DNA of 64,000 nucleotides from Bimastos eiseni (GCA_959347315.1 OY365809.1:6798853-6862852), one strand, 5' to 3'; counted from the first letter of the stretch, positions 11,691 to 26,800 are shown. The notes: generated by a model from the letters alone, not told the origin. Translations and numbers: made by a program.

Positions 11691-14280
11691 CATACCCACG
11701 CGCTGGTTGCATTGTTCTTGTTTGCGCTGATTCACAATGGGTCATCCAGTTTTCCTCTAGGGGCGCGCCCTGGGCACCGCTTACGGCATAATAAGGCGGA
11801 GGAATAAAATAAGGCCGGCAGACGCCGTTGTTCAGACGCGGGCCCACAACGTCGGCCCTCTAACGCCTAGATGAGCAAATCGATGCAAAAATCGTGTTGA
11901 CAACCCGAGAAGGGCCGATGTGGGGAATAATAATCGGCAGACACTGGGCCCTGCGAGTCGTGGATGTCTGGGGTCTGTATTTAACCATTTATTTCATAAT
12001 TCGATTACATGAAATCAATCGCAGACTGTCCCTTTTCTCTAAAAAAAATCACACGGGGAATTTGAAAAAAACACAAACACAAACATTTCTGAAAACATTT
12101 CACGTCTCATGAACAAATCGTCACTGCAAAAAAGTTCACACAACACGCACACACACACAAATATATATACTGTTTAATATAATGGAATTTCGAGCTTTAA
12201 CTTCGTCTAACAATAGGGAAAATCTAAAACTATGACAGTTTTTCAAGTCCTCTTTGGTGTTAACAAGCAGCCTTAGCTCTTTGCTTTTAAAGTCATCTTA
12301 GGCCTAAATGATTCACACGGTTCTGCGTATACGCTTCGAAAGTCTACTGTGATGTTAAAAGAAAACAGTCCATGGAAAACGACGAAAACGAACAATCAAA
12401 GATTGCTCAAACAATCAATCAATCTAGTAGCAAAGCAGCGAAATATGCCAGTCAATCAAACTACTTTATTTATAAACACATGTGGCTGGTTAAAATTTTT
12501 CAGTAAAGAGAGCTGCTTGCACAAAAATTACTTAACGGGCAGTGATTTAGAATATTAATACTAATTATGTGTAGTACTCATTATATACCTTTGGAAACAA
12601 AAGCCATAAATAATAGAAATTAAAAATAGTAAAAATAGCAGTAGTAAAAGCAGGAATCTAAATTATGGATAGGCCTAGCTAGCTATCCAAACTTTAATTG
12701 CAAGTATTACAATATGGGTAATTAGGTGATAGCCAATTAAGGCAATAACAATAATGATGAAGATATCTCAACAAAACGAACACATTTGGTTGAACAAAGT
12801 TATCACTCAGGGGTAAACTTTCACTAAATACCAATGAGTTCCTCTGGGTAGCACCCAATGAGCAACCGGATCCGAATGTAAAATGAACAACAATGTTGAA
12901 CCACATAGTCAACTCAGGATTGTAATAATCATAATGTATTAAGTGCAACAGTCATAATAAAAGTTAATAGAATTTGCAAGAAAACAATAATAGAGTTGAA
13001 AATGGTACAATTGTTAAAAAATTTGCTACAGTTTTTATGTTATCACCATTTTAACCCAACAGGTAGCAGTTTTAAAGAAATGTAAGTTATTTAATTTACC
13101 CATAGTTCAAAATCAGTAATGCCAATGTTAAATTGCTCGTATACATTTCTGTTAAAAGTAGGAAAGCTGCAAAGTCTGTATAAAAAAGAAATCAGCTTTG
13201 GTTGCAAATAAAAATGATGTGCAAAGCAAATTATTTATTGCTTGTACAAAATTAATGTGCATTCGAACCTATATTATCTTGACCCCTCGAAAACAATCAA
13301 TTACTAGTCAGTTTGAATGCAAAGCTAAGAGCACACATTTAACATTATAACATATGAATTTGAAATTATCGCAGGTGCGGAAATATCAGCAACCGACGAT
13401 GACTGCTTTCAGCCATCTGAAGAGCTTGACAGCTGGCATGCTCTACAGGTCAATTGTAACTGCAAAATTTGTGCCTTGCATGACCATTCATTCGTTAACC
13501 GACAGAGAAAATAATAGAACAGTAATAATATCAATAACAAAATGACGTCAATCAATTTGCTCAGGACTGATTTAACGTGGCTTTTGATGACTATAGCTCC
13601 ATTGGGTACAAAAAACATAATGATAGGGGTATAAAAAACAACAATGGTAATAATTTCACCAGAATCGACAAGCAACATCTTGCTAAGAGGACGTTAACGC
13701 TGCTAACAGTTGCAGCCATTTGCCAAATATATACAGACAAAACAAGAACAGACTTTATACATTTGCATTCAACAACACGGAGGACTACGGCTGACTGAGC
13801 ACTTCCACCAACCAGGCTCTAATGAAGAAGGTGAATGACAGTCAGAAACCCATAAAACCAACTCCGTTTTCTGGCAATCACACTGCAGTGATGCTTCATC
13901 CAGATTTCACAAAAGCCAGGGTTGACTGTAGATAGGGCTACTAGAGTGTGAGCTCCATTAGAAATTTCATGCAACAACAATATTTGAAGCAGATTAGTGG
14001 AACTGTAATAAACTAGAATCTGCCACAACAGACCCATGCACTGTGAAATAATAGGCATGAATCTGCTTTGTGTATCAATATTCATGATGCCTTCAACATA
14101 AATATTCATGATGCCTTCAACATGAATATGTTAGCGGATAGATCAGTTGGCGAAGCACAAAGCAGCTACACAAATAAGCTTGATGCTTTGCACATGGCAT
14201 GAAAATATACGAAGTGAACATCGACAAAAAAGCTGGCCAAAATCTGTGCAATGGGAAAAGCACAAAAGTTTCTGGCATCT
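11691..14280. other. Intergenic, no gene seen
   Basis: A short CpG-rich stretch at 11690-11960 is followed by AT-rich DNA. A 24-bp direct duplication (AATATTCATGATGCCTTCAA...) occurs at about 14080-14125. Confidence 0.4.
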
Positions 14281-14322
14281 TATATATATATTATATATAC
14301 ATATATATATATATATATATTT
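14281..14322. repeat. AT microsatellite
   Basis: Alternating TATA with one ATTATA break. Confidence 0.85.
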
Positions 14323-17300
14323 AATATGTACATTAACACACACAACCCAGCAGATAAATATGCCAGGGAACACGTAAAACATTAAAACCAGGTTGCAACT
14401 TGTAGGGGATTGTCCCATAAACGTTTGATTGGACAACTCTTGGCCCTGCAAGGGTTCCACATTATAATATAGGAGTACAGGACCCATATGGGTATGCCCG
14501 TCGGCTCCGGGGAGGGAATTCCTCCCATTGCTGGTTCAGACCCTCTCCCTAAAGAACTGGAAGAGATTATCCCTGCCACCGTGTTAAAGATGAAAGCTCT
14601 TCATAAACTTCTTAAGGTAAACAGAATTTATAAACAAAATTTCTTTCAAAATTCGAATCCTTCCCTGGCAATGGCTCCTCCACTGCCCTGCCAACCGATC
14701 AGTGACAAGCCCTTTCCCCACTGTTTGGGGGACCCACAAATCGCACCCTGGACATGACCATATATATATATGCACATGTATTAAAAATTATGTACGGATA
14801 TTCACAATGATCTGTATTCACAAGTGAGTCACTAATAGGTTCAGAACTTCAGCTGTTAAGTTATGAAAGACTTCAGTCAGACTTTCTTTGGTTAAATGTA
14901 TTACTACGAAAACGACGACCCACAATTCAATCGTCAGCGACTCATAAAAAAACTTACAACAGTGGAGTATTCTAAAACTGGACAAATGACACCTGTAGCC
15001 ATACATAATAACATGCAAATGACATCTATACTCAGAGGTAATTCAAACACCTGTTAACCATTGGTAACCAATTCATACCTGCACACACAGGTACATAATA
15101 AACAAAAACTGACTGCTGTATTTAGAGGTAATCAGTTTAACAAATGACACCTGCATGTACTTTGTCGACACTGTTGATATAGCCAGAGGTATTCCTTTTA
15201 AGGCAGTTGCATGGACCACTCAATTACATGTCCATTAATAATTCTAGTGAAACCAGAGAAGACAGTGACCGATAGTAGGAGACGTTTCAAAAATAAACCG
15301 GCTCAAACTCGGCACATGTAAAAATCTTCTCTACAGTAGCATTTCAGATATGTAACGGACTTATAATCTCCACACAACAAGGCAGTTTTCAAACTAACAA
15401 GAGCTAAACAAGAGATTTTCTTCAGAAATTTATTCTGTGACTATAAAGTTATTCATTTGGTAATCACCAAATGATTCATTACAATTGTCAAGCCATTTAC
15501 AAAATGAATATCAAACCATTTACCAACAGACGAATTCAATTTTCAATGGATTATCACATGCAGAATTTTGAGCTTAAAGCCGACACAATGATAAGCAAAC
15601 TGCCATCACAGCAGCCTGAGATAAAGTGTTCACTTGTGGTTGGTCATTGTGACACGACTGATGTGTGAACTCTACGTTTCAAAAGCTTGTTTCTTAAAAT
15701 TACTCTGTGTGTGAATATAGTGTCCGGCAAATGAGCAAAAAAATTGTGGCCAACGGCCAGCCAGTTGTTCTCACCAGTTACCCAAAATTTACTGTATCGC
15801 AATAGATCACAACTTGATGCGAGTTACTTCACTTGCACAATATGTCTATGCCAACTTTACAGCTATATTGGCGTCTGCAGATAGCAGAGACCACTTTGTA
15901 AGATTGCTTTGGTCAGCGTGAGCAAATTGGTTGCGCCTAATCATTAGTTCCAATCGCCTAATAAGCAAGTTTTCCGACAATCTGAGGAAAGACATTTAGA
16001 CACTGAAATCACTGAATAACTAGAGGTAGTTACGATCCCGAATGGTAGACGAGGAAGCCCTGGATTTAAAAAAACCAGTGTGACATCGAAGTCACACTGT
16101 ACAAGATTCGTGTCACTTTGACACACGTCACGGCATCAAATTTCTTCGACCGAGGCAAGTAAAATACAATTTCAGGAAAATTTTACATCAATCAAATAAA
16201 ACACACAGTCGTACAACAGAAGAGGTAAACATTGAAGACAACTGTTTTCAGTCGATTACACTTCAGATTAATAAATCTATAATTACACCAATTTCGTTCA
16301 AATGCACCTAGGCAAAATTGTAATTTGAAACTTCTTTCACATCAGTATTTAAGACATAAGGCATCAAAACCAAGCTGCACTCAAAGTGTCAAAGACTTAG
16401 AAGGAAGACCTAGCTTAGGTATGGTACTGTATAATCTGCTCGTGTTACAAAATTCAATCGCTAGGTTTATACTCCGGTGGTGAAGCTTTATGCGTTGGAT
16501 GCCTAAGAGCTTCTTTCCATAGGTACTCAACATCTTCAAACTTCTAATTGCCACTCGAAAGTCAAGCAAGCACAGGGCACCAGCTTATTAACGAGCACCA
16601 CGTCAAGTCATAGGGGTTGTTCGAAGGATTGTCTGAAGGAGGATCCGAGTCCGGTTTCCAGAGGGTCACAGGAGCCAGATAAGCTGTTAAAGCATGTGTC
16701 GTTTAGGTCGATAATTGGAACCTGTGCAAATTGTACAATGTACATGTATAACTAAGCATCACATCTCTCTTGATTCCTAATTTTTAATTGTCAGATACAT
16801 AAAGTATTAAAATGGATCAGGTTTTAAATGATAAGCATAATCAACTGAAACAAACAATGTTTAAGACCAAATCAACAACCTTGGCATTTTGAAAACACAG
16901 ATAATTTCTTAATTAACAGTTGAGGTTTTGGAAGCATTACAGTTTTCACTCAATAAGCATGTATATCAGTAGTATAGCAGAGCCGTAGCTGTCTCTGAGC
17001 TATCTCAAAAGACTGCCCTTATTCTCTTTCATCAAGTAACCAGCAATACCTAATAATGACAAGACAGTTGAAAGTATGACCACATCAATGAAGTATGGCT
17101 ACACCAATTGCAGCTATTGTACAAGTGCTGAGCGTTTCTAGTTAGCAACTGATCATTGGGTCAAGTTCTCTAATTAAAGCACTGCAGTGACTGCTTTAGT
17201 TAGCCTCAAACTCGCAAACTCTACAATACACAGTTAAGTATTGTATCGTATTTGTCAACTTTTATAGCAAATCTGATATGAAACCATGCTTAGTCAATTG

Positions 17301-20300
17301 TCCAAAATACTCCTCCCCCCATTCCCAATGACACTGGATTATTTATAGGTATTCTCTAACTGTTCCGGCCTTTTTTTTAAAGTAATTTGCAACCTTCTTG
17401 TTTAATGTTAAGACTGTACGGCTACAATGCACCACATAACCTAACACGACCTGACCTACAACATGACCTGACCAACAGCACAGCCTGACCTACATCATTC
17501 CAAAACTACGACAATCAATCACATCAAGCTGGATGGGATGAGGTAAAGGTGTCACAAAAGAAATTGATGATCAAAACAAATCTCTCTAAACACTCGGCTA
17601 ATTATATATATACCAACACACACACACGCACATATATATACATATTTATATAAATCAACAGCAGTCGCGAATCAGCCAACAAACGAGAAGCGACAAATTA
17701 TCAAAAAAGATCAAAAGGATAGAAAAACCACATAATAAAAAACCAGCATTCATCACTAACATCTTATCATCGACATTGGAGGTAGAATACAAGTCTGCAG
17801 CAGCACTAATAAAGCTTTCTATGCACACATACATTTATATCTACAAATACAGACATATACATATACTGTACAAAAAGACATATATATAACATATAATCAC
17901 ACATTAAATATTATAAGCGCATATTAGTGTAGTTTTATGCATGTATATAAACATGCACTTATGCACATAATAGCATATGCGATCACCGTAGGTGTTACTC
18001 TGTATCGTGAGGTGGTGTATGGTATGGTATCACCACCAATTTCAAAAGTGCTGGTGACAGTCTTCATCACATTTTTGACCTTGTGCTGAAATATTTTTTG
18101 GCTACACACAGTCATCTTGGTTTGAAGCAAGTTCAAGCAACGGAAATCAAAGGCAGTGTACTCTTATAAGCAATGTATTCTTACACGCATTGTACTCTTG
18201 CATGCAATGTATTTCTGCATACTTCTAAGACATCACAATGCTGATAGATGTCTTCACATTTGCCAACTGACTAATTGTTACAGTGGCATAAATTGGTGAC
18301 GTCATCCATCTTCTTGTAATTGGTGACCTAATATCAAGTGAGAGGAGAGGGAGAAGGAGAGAGGGATGGGGAGTGAGAAAGGAAATGGTCACAACCCTTC
18401 ATGGGGACAAGTTATCCCCTGGTGATCACATCATGTGCAAGCTTGTATACACATATACACAAGTACACATGTAGGTACTGCATAATATGCAAGTATAAGT
18501 GTATGCGATACAGTCATATCTGGATAATCCTACATTCATGAGAATTGCAAATGCTGTTGATTTAGGCAATCTGTTGGACAACACGCTGAATTAGAACAGC
18601 CAGTTTAAATGCAATCTGCATTTAGGAGAAGTCCCAAACTTGCATTATCCTCCAAAACTGGCATTATCCTCCCAGAATGGCATTATCCGCCCAAACGAGC
18701 ATTATCCTATCTCCAGTCTGACTGCATCACTGAATCACAGCAAACTCTCAGAGAAATGCAAATATACCCATGTACCATTTGCATATAATGATATATATTT
18801 ATATATGTAAATTCATATATCATTTGCATACCCATTAATGATATATATAAATATTCAACAATACCTTAATATCAGCAAACATTAGCTTATATATGTATAA
18901 AGACCATGATATGTATGCATACATATCGGAGGTAATCTACGCAAACACGAATACGGTCTGTGGCAACACAGCTGACCACAGTAATCCGCCAAAGCTCCTA
19001 TCTCCCTCATCAGCATCAACCATGCCACTGTTCATGGGATATAGGACTGTCCATCCATTCATCACTGGACATCAATTCCGCTCAATTGTAATTCCCGGCC
19101 GTTGAATAGCTTTCAACCAGGAATGACATGATTCTTTTCAGAACTAGTCAATACATTGACTTCTCTCAACTCTTTGAAAATTTGCCCTCAACTCTTGTTT
19201 ACATCATGGCTCAGTTAATGACAGTTATCCATCAAACATCATGATATAAATATATATATTATATAATATTATATATATATGTATATTAACATGATGCATA
19301 TAAATAAACATGTAAATATATATACAACATAAGTGAAATATGCATGTATATATTATTATTATTACATATTGTCGATTTATTGTTATAAATTTTATGACTA
19401 TCATTTTTTTATAAATGGGGTCATCCAGGTATGACAAGTTTCTTAGTATAGGAGGGCCATAGTATGACAAGAGATGTTCTAGTTAATAGCACGTACATTC
19501 AAATGGATAAATGTAACCTCACAATGTTAAGTTGAAGTGCTTAGAGGGAAAGTTTTCATTTCTTGCCAATTTAATAGCAAACAAGTCTGTCTTTGATCAA
19601 CCAGGCCTGACTACTTTCATTTTAACATAAATAATAAAGGAACAATTTAAAACCCCAATAGTAGTAAGAGGGTAAAGTTAATAGATAGTGCTTCGTGCAA
19701 ATAGCTGACACATTACAGTCAGGTCAAATAACATGGGTGCAACCAACAGTTTCATACGCCCAACGCACATGAAACGTGGTGAAGACGAACGACTATTGAT
19801 ACAAAACAAAGATATCTTATTATGATCACCAGAGAAAGATGTTAAATGAAGACAAAAAAGTTCAAATCAGTCAAATTCCATAGAGCCAACACAAAACTGA
19901 ACAAGGCAGAGTAAAAGATAGTGTCATTCCCAAAGTAAGTAAGGGCAGCGGTTCATAATGCCACTGCCTCAATGCATCTAAGAATCTCGCTTCTAAATGG
20001 AAAACAACGCAACAACTCATTAAGAAAAAGAAATCTTCCAAAAGGGAAAACTGCAAAACACTCAAAACTCAATTCAAATGTCTACAGACCCACTATGCAA
20101 GTCGTCACAGAATAAAAAAACCTCATAACAACACGAACATGACATGACCCACGAACCATCATCTCAAACATGCAACACCTGACACCTTAATTAATCATCA
20201 TAATATGCAGATTATGCGCATATAAATAAACGTGTGTAAAATTCGAAATCTTTCCATCAGAAAAATTTAACTTTCATCAATTTTTTTTGGCTTACAAATG
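14323..20300. other. Intergenic, no gene seen
   Basis: AT-rich with small repeats: AT/TATA runs near 17600-17890 and 19235-19330, and a roughly 21-bp GGCATTATCCTCC repeat at about 18635-18705. Apart from the dispersed repeat listed at 16562, no splice-supported exon was found. Confidence 0.4.
16562..16725. repeat. Dispersed repeat family R, copy 1
   Basis: Shares AGCAAGC-CAGGG-ACCAGCTTATT, GATCCGAGTC-GG-TTTCAGAGGGT and TGTCGTTTAGGTCGATAA with the copy at 51641, and the last part with a copy at 56352. Likely an old interspersed element. Confidence 0.6.
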
Positions 20301-20613
20301 TTTGTCTGACAGCAGATGAACTATGTGCTGAGCTGGTCACCATCATCTCCAGTCTTCTTAGCTATTTTGCTGCTTGACGATTCTTCATCAGGTGTTGTAA
20401 GTTTCAAGCTGGATTCTGCCACTCCAAATCGATCAGTTCAATATCATCAGTGCTGGCAGAATGCTCGACGACTCCACATTGTCAGTGCCAAAAGATCTTT
20501 GCCATCAGCAGATGCAACACACAATGCCAAAGTGTCAGACATCGCTCGAACTGTCCGACGACCCGAGTCTGGCATTGTCCGTCAGTTGGTTGCCAGGTAC
20601 CGTCAGCCACCGG

Positions 20614-20879
20614 TCAGTTGCTGGCGTTTTCCTTGACCAGTCCAGCCATCGTCAGGTGGTATTTGACATTGCTGGCACCGTTGTCGTTGCACGCTTCCAT
20701 CTTGAGGTGCTTTTCGATGCGATGCTGTTCGAGATTCATTGGCGAGACGAATCCCTCGCGACACAGACTGCAGACATTCCTCTCCTTCATCATGTGGATC
20801 TGCGACTTCGTGTGACGATTCAGGTCCGACTGTGTCACGCCTTTATAGTTGCACAGGCGACACAGAAAGTCACGAATCC
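20614..20879 (-). CDS. Zinc-finger gene: last coding exon and stop
   Basis: The acceptor is TTTTTGATGTGTCAG. The exon encodes two fingers: FLCRLCNYKG with a long H-x5-H tail (HTKSQIH), and NVCSLCREGF with HRIEKH. A short Asn/Lys-containing tail ends at TGA (20616-20614). The extended histidine spacing of the first finger is typical of matrin/ZNF462-like variants of the C2H2 fold. The stop is the first in frame. A cryptic donor within the last 60 nt could in principle lead to a different C-terminus. Confidence 0.75.
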
Positions 20880-23800
20880 CTGACACATCAAAAAGTTTTC
20901 TGCTGACAATGTACAATGACGTCATATGATGCAGAGGCTTATATCCCAAGGCCATTGGAACAATTACCACACTTCCCCTCCAAACTCCCTTCCCCTCTTT
21001 TTATAAACTTACCCTAAATTTTTAAACCTCCTCTAATTTTTAAACTTCCCCAAACTGAAATGAGATTTCTCAATAAAATCTCTTGTTGAATGGAGCATTT
21101 GCTCAAAGGCTTACGTGGCACCAAAGCCCCTGGTCAAGTTACTAGACCTTTATAGTGTATATATCAGTATAATCAGCTATTGTGCACAGCAGGTATGTAT
21201 GTATCGATGAATGTTGCACATATGTATGCAACACTATGCACAGAGAATATGTATTATTTTTACCGATGCACTATGTATGTATGACTGGACCCCATTGTTT
21301 GCAACTATATTCAAATTTAAGTGGTGCATCTTGGAAAAACTGTTCACAACTATATTCTTTAAATGATGACTGGAAATGTTAATAGAGTCAGCATAGGAAG
21401 CCAGACACGAATTCTGACACCAAGATAAATGACCAAGGCCCTTTTGAGACACAGATCCATTTCTGTGGATCTGTAGTAACTAATGATATTAAAACCTCCT
21501 GGAAATGGTGTAATGGAAGAAACAAATGAGTCCATTTTTTCCACTGACCTTGGTGTCGCATCATGTGAACCTTAAGTTGACTATTTGTTCGAGCGTAGTA
21601 GTTGCAGAATCGACATTTGTACGGTCGAATATCTGAAAAGCACCAGCATATGATTTTTTCTCGCAAATTTTATTTAATTCCCGTAATGGACCAGGTTTTA
21701 TTCTTCATACAGCAGCATCAAATAATTTACATCCACGACTGACTGGGCAAATTTTTTATGTAACTATTTCTTGAATTCTTACAGCACCATTAACAGAGGC
21801 AGCGATCCACGGGGGAGGGGTGTTCGAGGGGAACATGTCCCCCCGCCTTTACAAAGAGGGGACACATTTTTTACCCCTCTCATTTGGTGTCCCCCCCACC
21901 TGTCAAACGAGATCGCGGCCTCTGACCATTAACTTGTCAGTGAAGGACAACTTGCTTCTTGTTTTAGGGGCATCTAACATGACCATCTCTCTGTCTCTGC
22001 ATCATAAGCCCAAATGAAAAGCAGAAGAAAAAGAGCTTTACTTGAACCTAACCATAAGGATCAACCACTTGTAAAAATTGTGCTAGGATCTTATAAATAG
22101 AAGTAGAAGAATGAATTCAGGACCTTTAATGTTGAAACTCTTAGAGTTTAGAGTTTAGACTTTAGGTCCTATTCATGGACAAATTTGGGCACGTAAAGAA
22201 AGGAAACCTCGAATATCTGCAGCTCAATCTGCACAAGTGAACAATTACCTGATATCTAGTACAAGGAAACTAGGCAACTCGATCAGGTAACTCACTAGCA
22301 ATAATTAACAGCATCAACGAACGTCTACTTTCGCAATCAACAAAGTTCTGACCACCCTAGCACATACATGCTAATGTCTATCAACAAGAAATACAAGCAC
22401 AGGTCAGTGGCTGACAATTGGACTATCATCTGGTGAAGACTGACTGAGAGCATGAACCTCAGAAAATAGAAATTGCAATTGCAAGATTTATATTTCGCCG
22501 CCAAGAGAAACAAATCAGATGTGATAAAACAAAATCAAGTGCCTATGGGTAGAGACCTCGAAGGGGCGCTATATAACGACTGATTGATCGAAATGGTCTT
22601 CAAATCGGAAATAAGGCCAAGAAAGACCAAGGAGTTCCAGTTGCAAGGTAGCTAATTCGAAAAAAGAAAGGCCGACAACAGAAAACCAACCAGTGGATTG
22701 TTAGGGGGTTCGGCATCAAGATGTAGTAAGCTGAAATCTTTCTGATTACCTTCATGAAAGTCCATGTGGCGGTTGACGTCTGATATCGTGCAGAAGTTCT
22801 TGTTGCAGTAGAGACAGTGATAGGCTGTTCGACCGTCGGACATTATGATTGGCTTATAGGCATTCTCCCTTTTGATTGGCTTCTGTATCACGTTCAACCT
22901 AGAATAATATAACAAGCACATCAACTCAATGATCGTCATTATTATTACTATTATTTGTTTCCGCCGAGGTACATATGATCCCTCGGAATTAAAAAAATTA
23001 GAGGGCATTGTTCTGGAATGGCTAATCTTCGCAGATGGTTTTATTGGTGGAGAAAGTGCTACAAAAAGCGACTTTATTATTATTTATTATTATTATTAAT
23101 ATTATTATCATCATCATCATTAATTTTACTGCTATTATTATTACTACTACTATTGTTGTTAATATTATTATCATCATCATTATTAACGTTAATATTATTA
23201 TCGTTATTATCATTATTATTTCAATTTCTTTGCCCCATGTAGAAATGATCTCTCTGGCTCTATGAAACTAAAACTGTGTAAAAGGCTCTCATTCTCAACG
23301 TGCTGCTCAAAAGATCCCCTAAATGTCACGGCATGACTATAATTATTATTAGTATTATTATAATTATTATACAACTTCAGTTGATAATTATTGCCCTCCT
23401 TTCGAAGCTCAAAAGTGTACATGATCATACAATGACAGAGCCTCGATAGGACTGAGGCATCTGTGACCAAGGAGTTCCAGTTGAGGATTTGCTCAACACA
23501 TCCACTCCCTCGCTGAGGTTCGATGCCATACTCACTACAGACAGAGCGTTCTAACCAATCAGCCACTACCTAATGAACAAGCCTCAATCGATGACGCTGA
23601 GAATTTTGTCCATGAAGGACTTGCTTAAAGACATTACACAGTGACCATCTTAGGGAAGTTCGAACTCACGCTCTCCAAGTTACAGAATGAGAGCGCTAAC
23701 CAGCCGCATGTATTGTAAGATATTAGGATACTTCTTACAAATGGTTGTTATCTATGATCCTCATGTACTAATCAGACACTATCTGTTGACACAGGTTCAT

Positions 23801-26800
23801 TGACATCGATTTTAGTCCTTAAAGTCCACGAATGATTCTGAACTTTGTTATTATACCGTCATTTGTTGACCATCAAGATATTTCGATATTCGTATATCCC
23901 AAAATTAAACCTGTACTGAAAGGAACATGGGTGGCATCTATATGGTGTATTGTAACCACAATATTCACTATTTCAGCATTTTGCTCATTTTAATCAATTA
24001 GCATGTCAACTGCTGGGCTTTGCTCAATAATTCTGACAGTTTCAAACATCACAATATTCAAGTCTGCATTCCAGAGTTAATTATCTGCTTTGGATTTAAG
24101 GTGTTGTTGGTTAGCATTTCGTTGCATTGTAGCACTGTAGCATGACCACCAACTCAAACTGGTTGACCTATAACAAAGTGTCTATATCCCACCCTTAACA
24201 CTCTTAGAGTCCAAACTCAGATGTGCCGTCTGCAACTGATGAAAGATCTTGGATGCTGTGATGACCTATGGCACGAAAGATAACCGACTGCTGGGCCATC
24301 TACCATCTGCCAGGGAGAGGCAGTCGATGAACCAAATCAACTGCCATCATTCATCATCCTCCATGCAACGCAAACTTGAAAGACTGTGTCAACTATCAGT
24401 CAACTTAAGATTGGACTCGGTTGGGTGAGCTTTCCATATGTGGTGACTTATGGTATTAGTGGTTGTTTCTTTTTAACATGCAGCATCATTGCAAAGATGA
24501 TTACGATAAGCCTCTCCCTCCTCCTTCAGCCAGGCCCAGGACTGGTACCACTCGAATATGAAATTGGCTGAGTTATGGTGAGTTAGCAATATCTGGTGAA
24601 CTTTTAACCTTAAATCAACATCAGTAAGGCTACACCATTCAATTTACATGCCATTCAGGATACATAATTTAGAACAGTGATTCCCAAACTATGGGTCGCG
24701 ACCCAAAAGTGGGTCGTGGTGTCTTGTCATGTGGGTCGCCATGCTTCAGGTTCGCTTTAAAATAGTTCCAATAAATTCAGAAAAACAAAATGACAAATTG
24801 TTCTCTTGGCCTTTTTTGTTGTATTGTTACTACAGTACACTCCAATGAGTAGAGCCTAGTTTAGAGTGACATCATTGTATCGAGCATATAATATTCAATG
24901 CATGCATTGAAATTTGACGTTTAAATGCTAATTAAATTTGAACACAATATGGTTCGCCTTTGTGAGGTGGGTCGCGAGCATTCAAAGATTTTCGGAAGTG
25001 GGTCCCAAGGGGCCATCCATAAAGTACGTCACGCTATTTTTGACCATTTTTAACCCCCCCCTCCCCTCTGTCACAAACTGTCACAAATCTCGGACCCCCC
25101 CCTAAAGTACGTCACACTTTCGAAAAAAAATTTTTTTTAAATTAACACCTAATTAAAATTTAATCTAAAACACACTTCACTATTAAACTGTATTAAAATA
25201 TAAAATTTCCACTTAAAAGAACTATCACATTATTAAAATGACTTAGTAGAATAGTCAATTGTCAACAGTTGTCACAGTTATTCATTGAAGCAGTAACTCA
25301 ATCAAGTTTCAATTTGAAAACAAAAATTGCAAAAATTAGACTAGACAATTATATAATACACATCATTTATCTGCTGCCTTTTCATTTACAATAGGTGAGG
25401 TCAAGTTTTAGATAATCTTCCGATTATGCAATCTTTTTACACAGGATAAGAAGTAGATTAGCGAAACTTGACCTCACTCAGTGATTAAATAATAAAACGG
25501 AAACAAAACAGGCTTTTATGACTCTAGGGTTGTTACAGCGGGCAGTATGAATATTTATCCATGTGTTAACCTCTAATAAAAACGAAATTATAATTTAGAT
25601 TTTCTTTCACCCCTTTACTAACTAAAAAATGGAACAGTCCAAACTCAAATGTTTCAAAAAAATTTTGAAAATTATTTTTAAAGCTATTAAATTCTACTAA
25701 AAAAATAAAAAATAAATTATAAATAATATTTTAAAAAATAAATGTGTGACGTCACACATGGCCTGACCCCCCTCCCCTCTGTCACAAACTGTCACACTTT
25801 CTTACACCCCCTCCCCGCCTGGAGCGTGACGTACTTTATGGACGGCCCCCAAGACCAATAAGTTTGGGAAACACTGATTTAGAATACATAAACAAAATGC
25901 AATGCAGAAGTGAATTTAAGAAGCACTTCAAAGAGACGCCTGGAGGTAAATGTTCGGTTGCAACTTACAATAATAAAAAAAACTTCAACCCCATTGTCAA
26001 TTACTCTTTTACAATTCCCAACCACCATTGACGATTGACTCTCCACCCTTCCTAAACGTCTTACTGTCATTAACTTTCTACTTTTGTTTACCGACTTTGT
26101 GCTCATGAACTCCTTAATGGTCTGTGGCTGAGACGGTGTTATTGCAGTCTAGAATATATTGCTTGACAAGGACTTTCATCAAATCTCTACAGAAAAACAC
26201 TCATCAACGCCAATGTGTCGTCGTCGCAGTCTCATATCCAGCAATAAATTCAGTCTAGAAAACTGTAAATGATGCGAAATATCAAAATATCAAATCTCAA
26301 CGATTTCTCGATTGCAAAAGATTTCCATGTCATGACAATTTTCAAATCACAGTCCAATTTAGGAAATCGTGCTAATTGCAGGCAAGGTAGAGACAGAAGA
26401 AACAAAACGACAAACTCGCAAACGTAACATACACAGAGAAAGAAGAGACTGATCATTTAGATGCGTGGACCTGTGCTATCAATAAAACAATTTACTAATT
26501 TCATTTACATAAGCACATAATATAATCATGCCTCACTGATAGCCGAATTTTCTCTAGGATGCACAGATGGGTCTTCAGTCAAATTTCGGCCCCCCCGCAC
26601 GGAACCCCCTAACCTCTCGAATGTCAGTCCAGTGCACTACCCGTAACACTAACACACACCACTGTCACCGTAGGCTTTACTATAAGTGCATCATCAAATC
26701 TGCTTATTCAGACTGTAGCGTTACACAAGTCTTTGTTCGTTGAATGGGGTTGGATTCTACCCAGCAACTGCAAGCATTATATATCTATGGGTGCACATAC

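Noticed and set aside
14488..14757. 89-residue plus-strand frame starting MGMPVGSGEG
   Set aside because: No recognisable domain, no splice support, and an opposing frame of similar length on the other strand.
20316..20883. Plus-strand open frames opposite the last zinc-finger exon
   Set aside because: The minus strand has clear C2H2 fingers and in-phase splice sites; the plus-strand frames are shadows.
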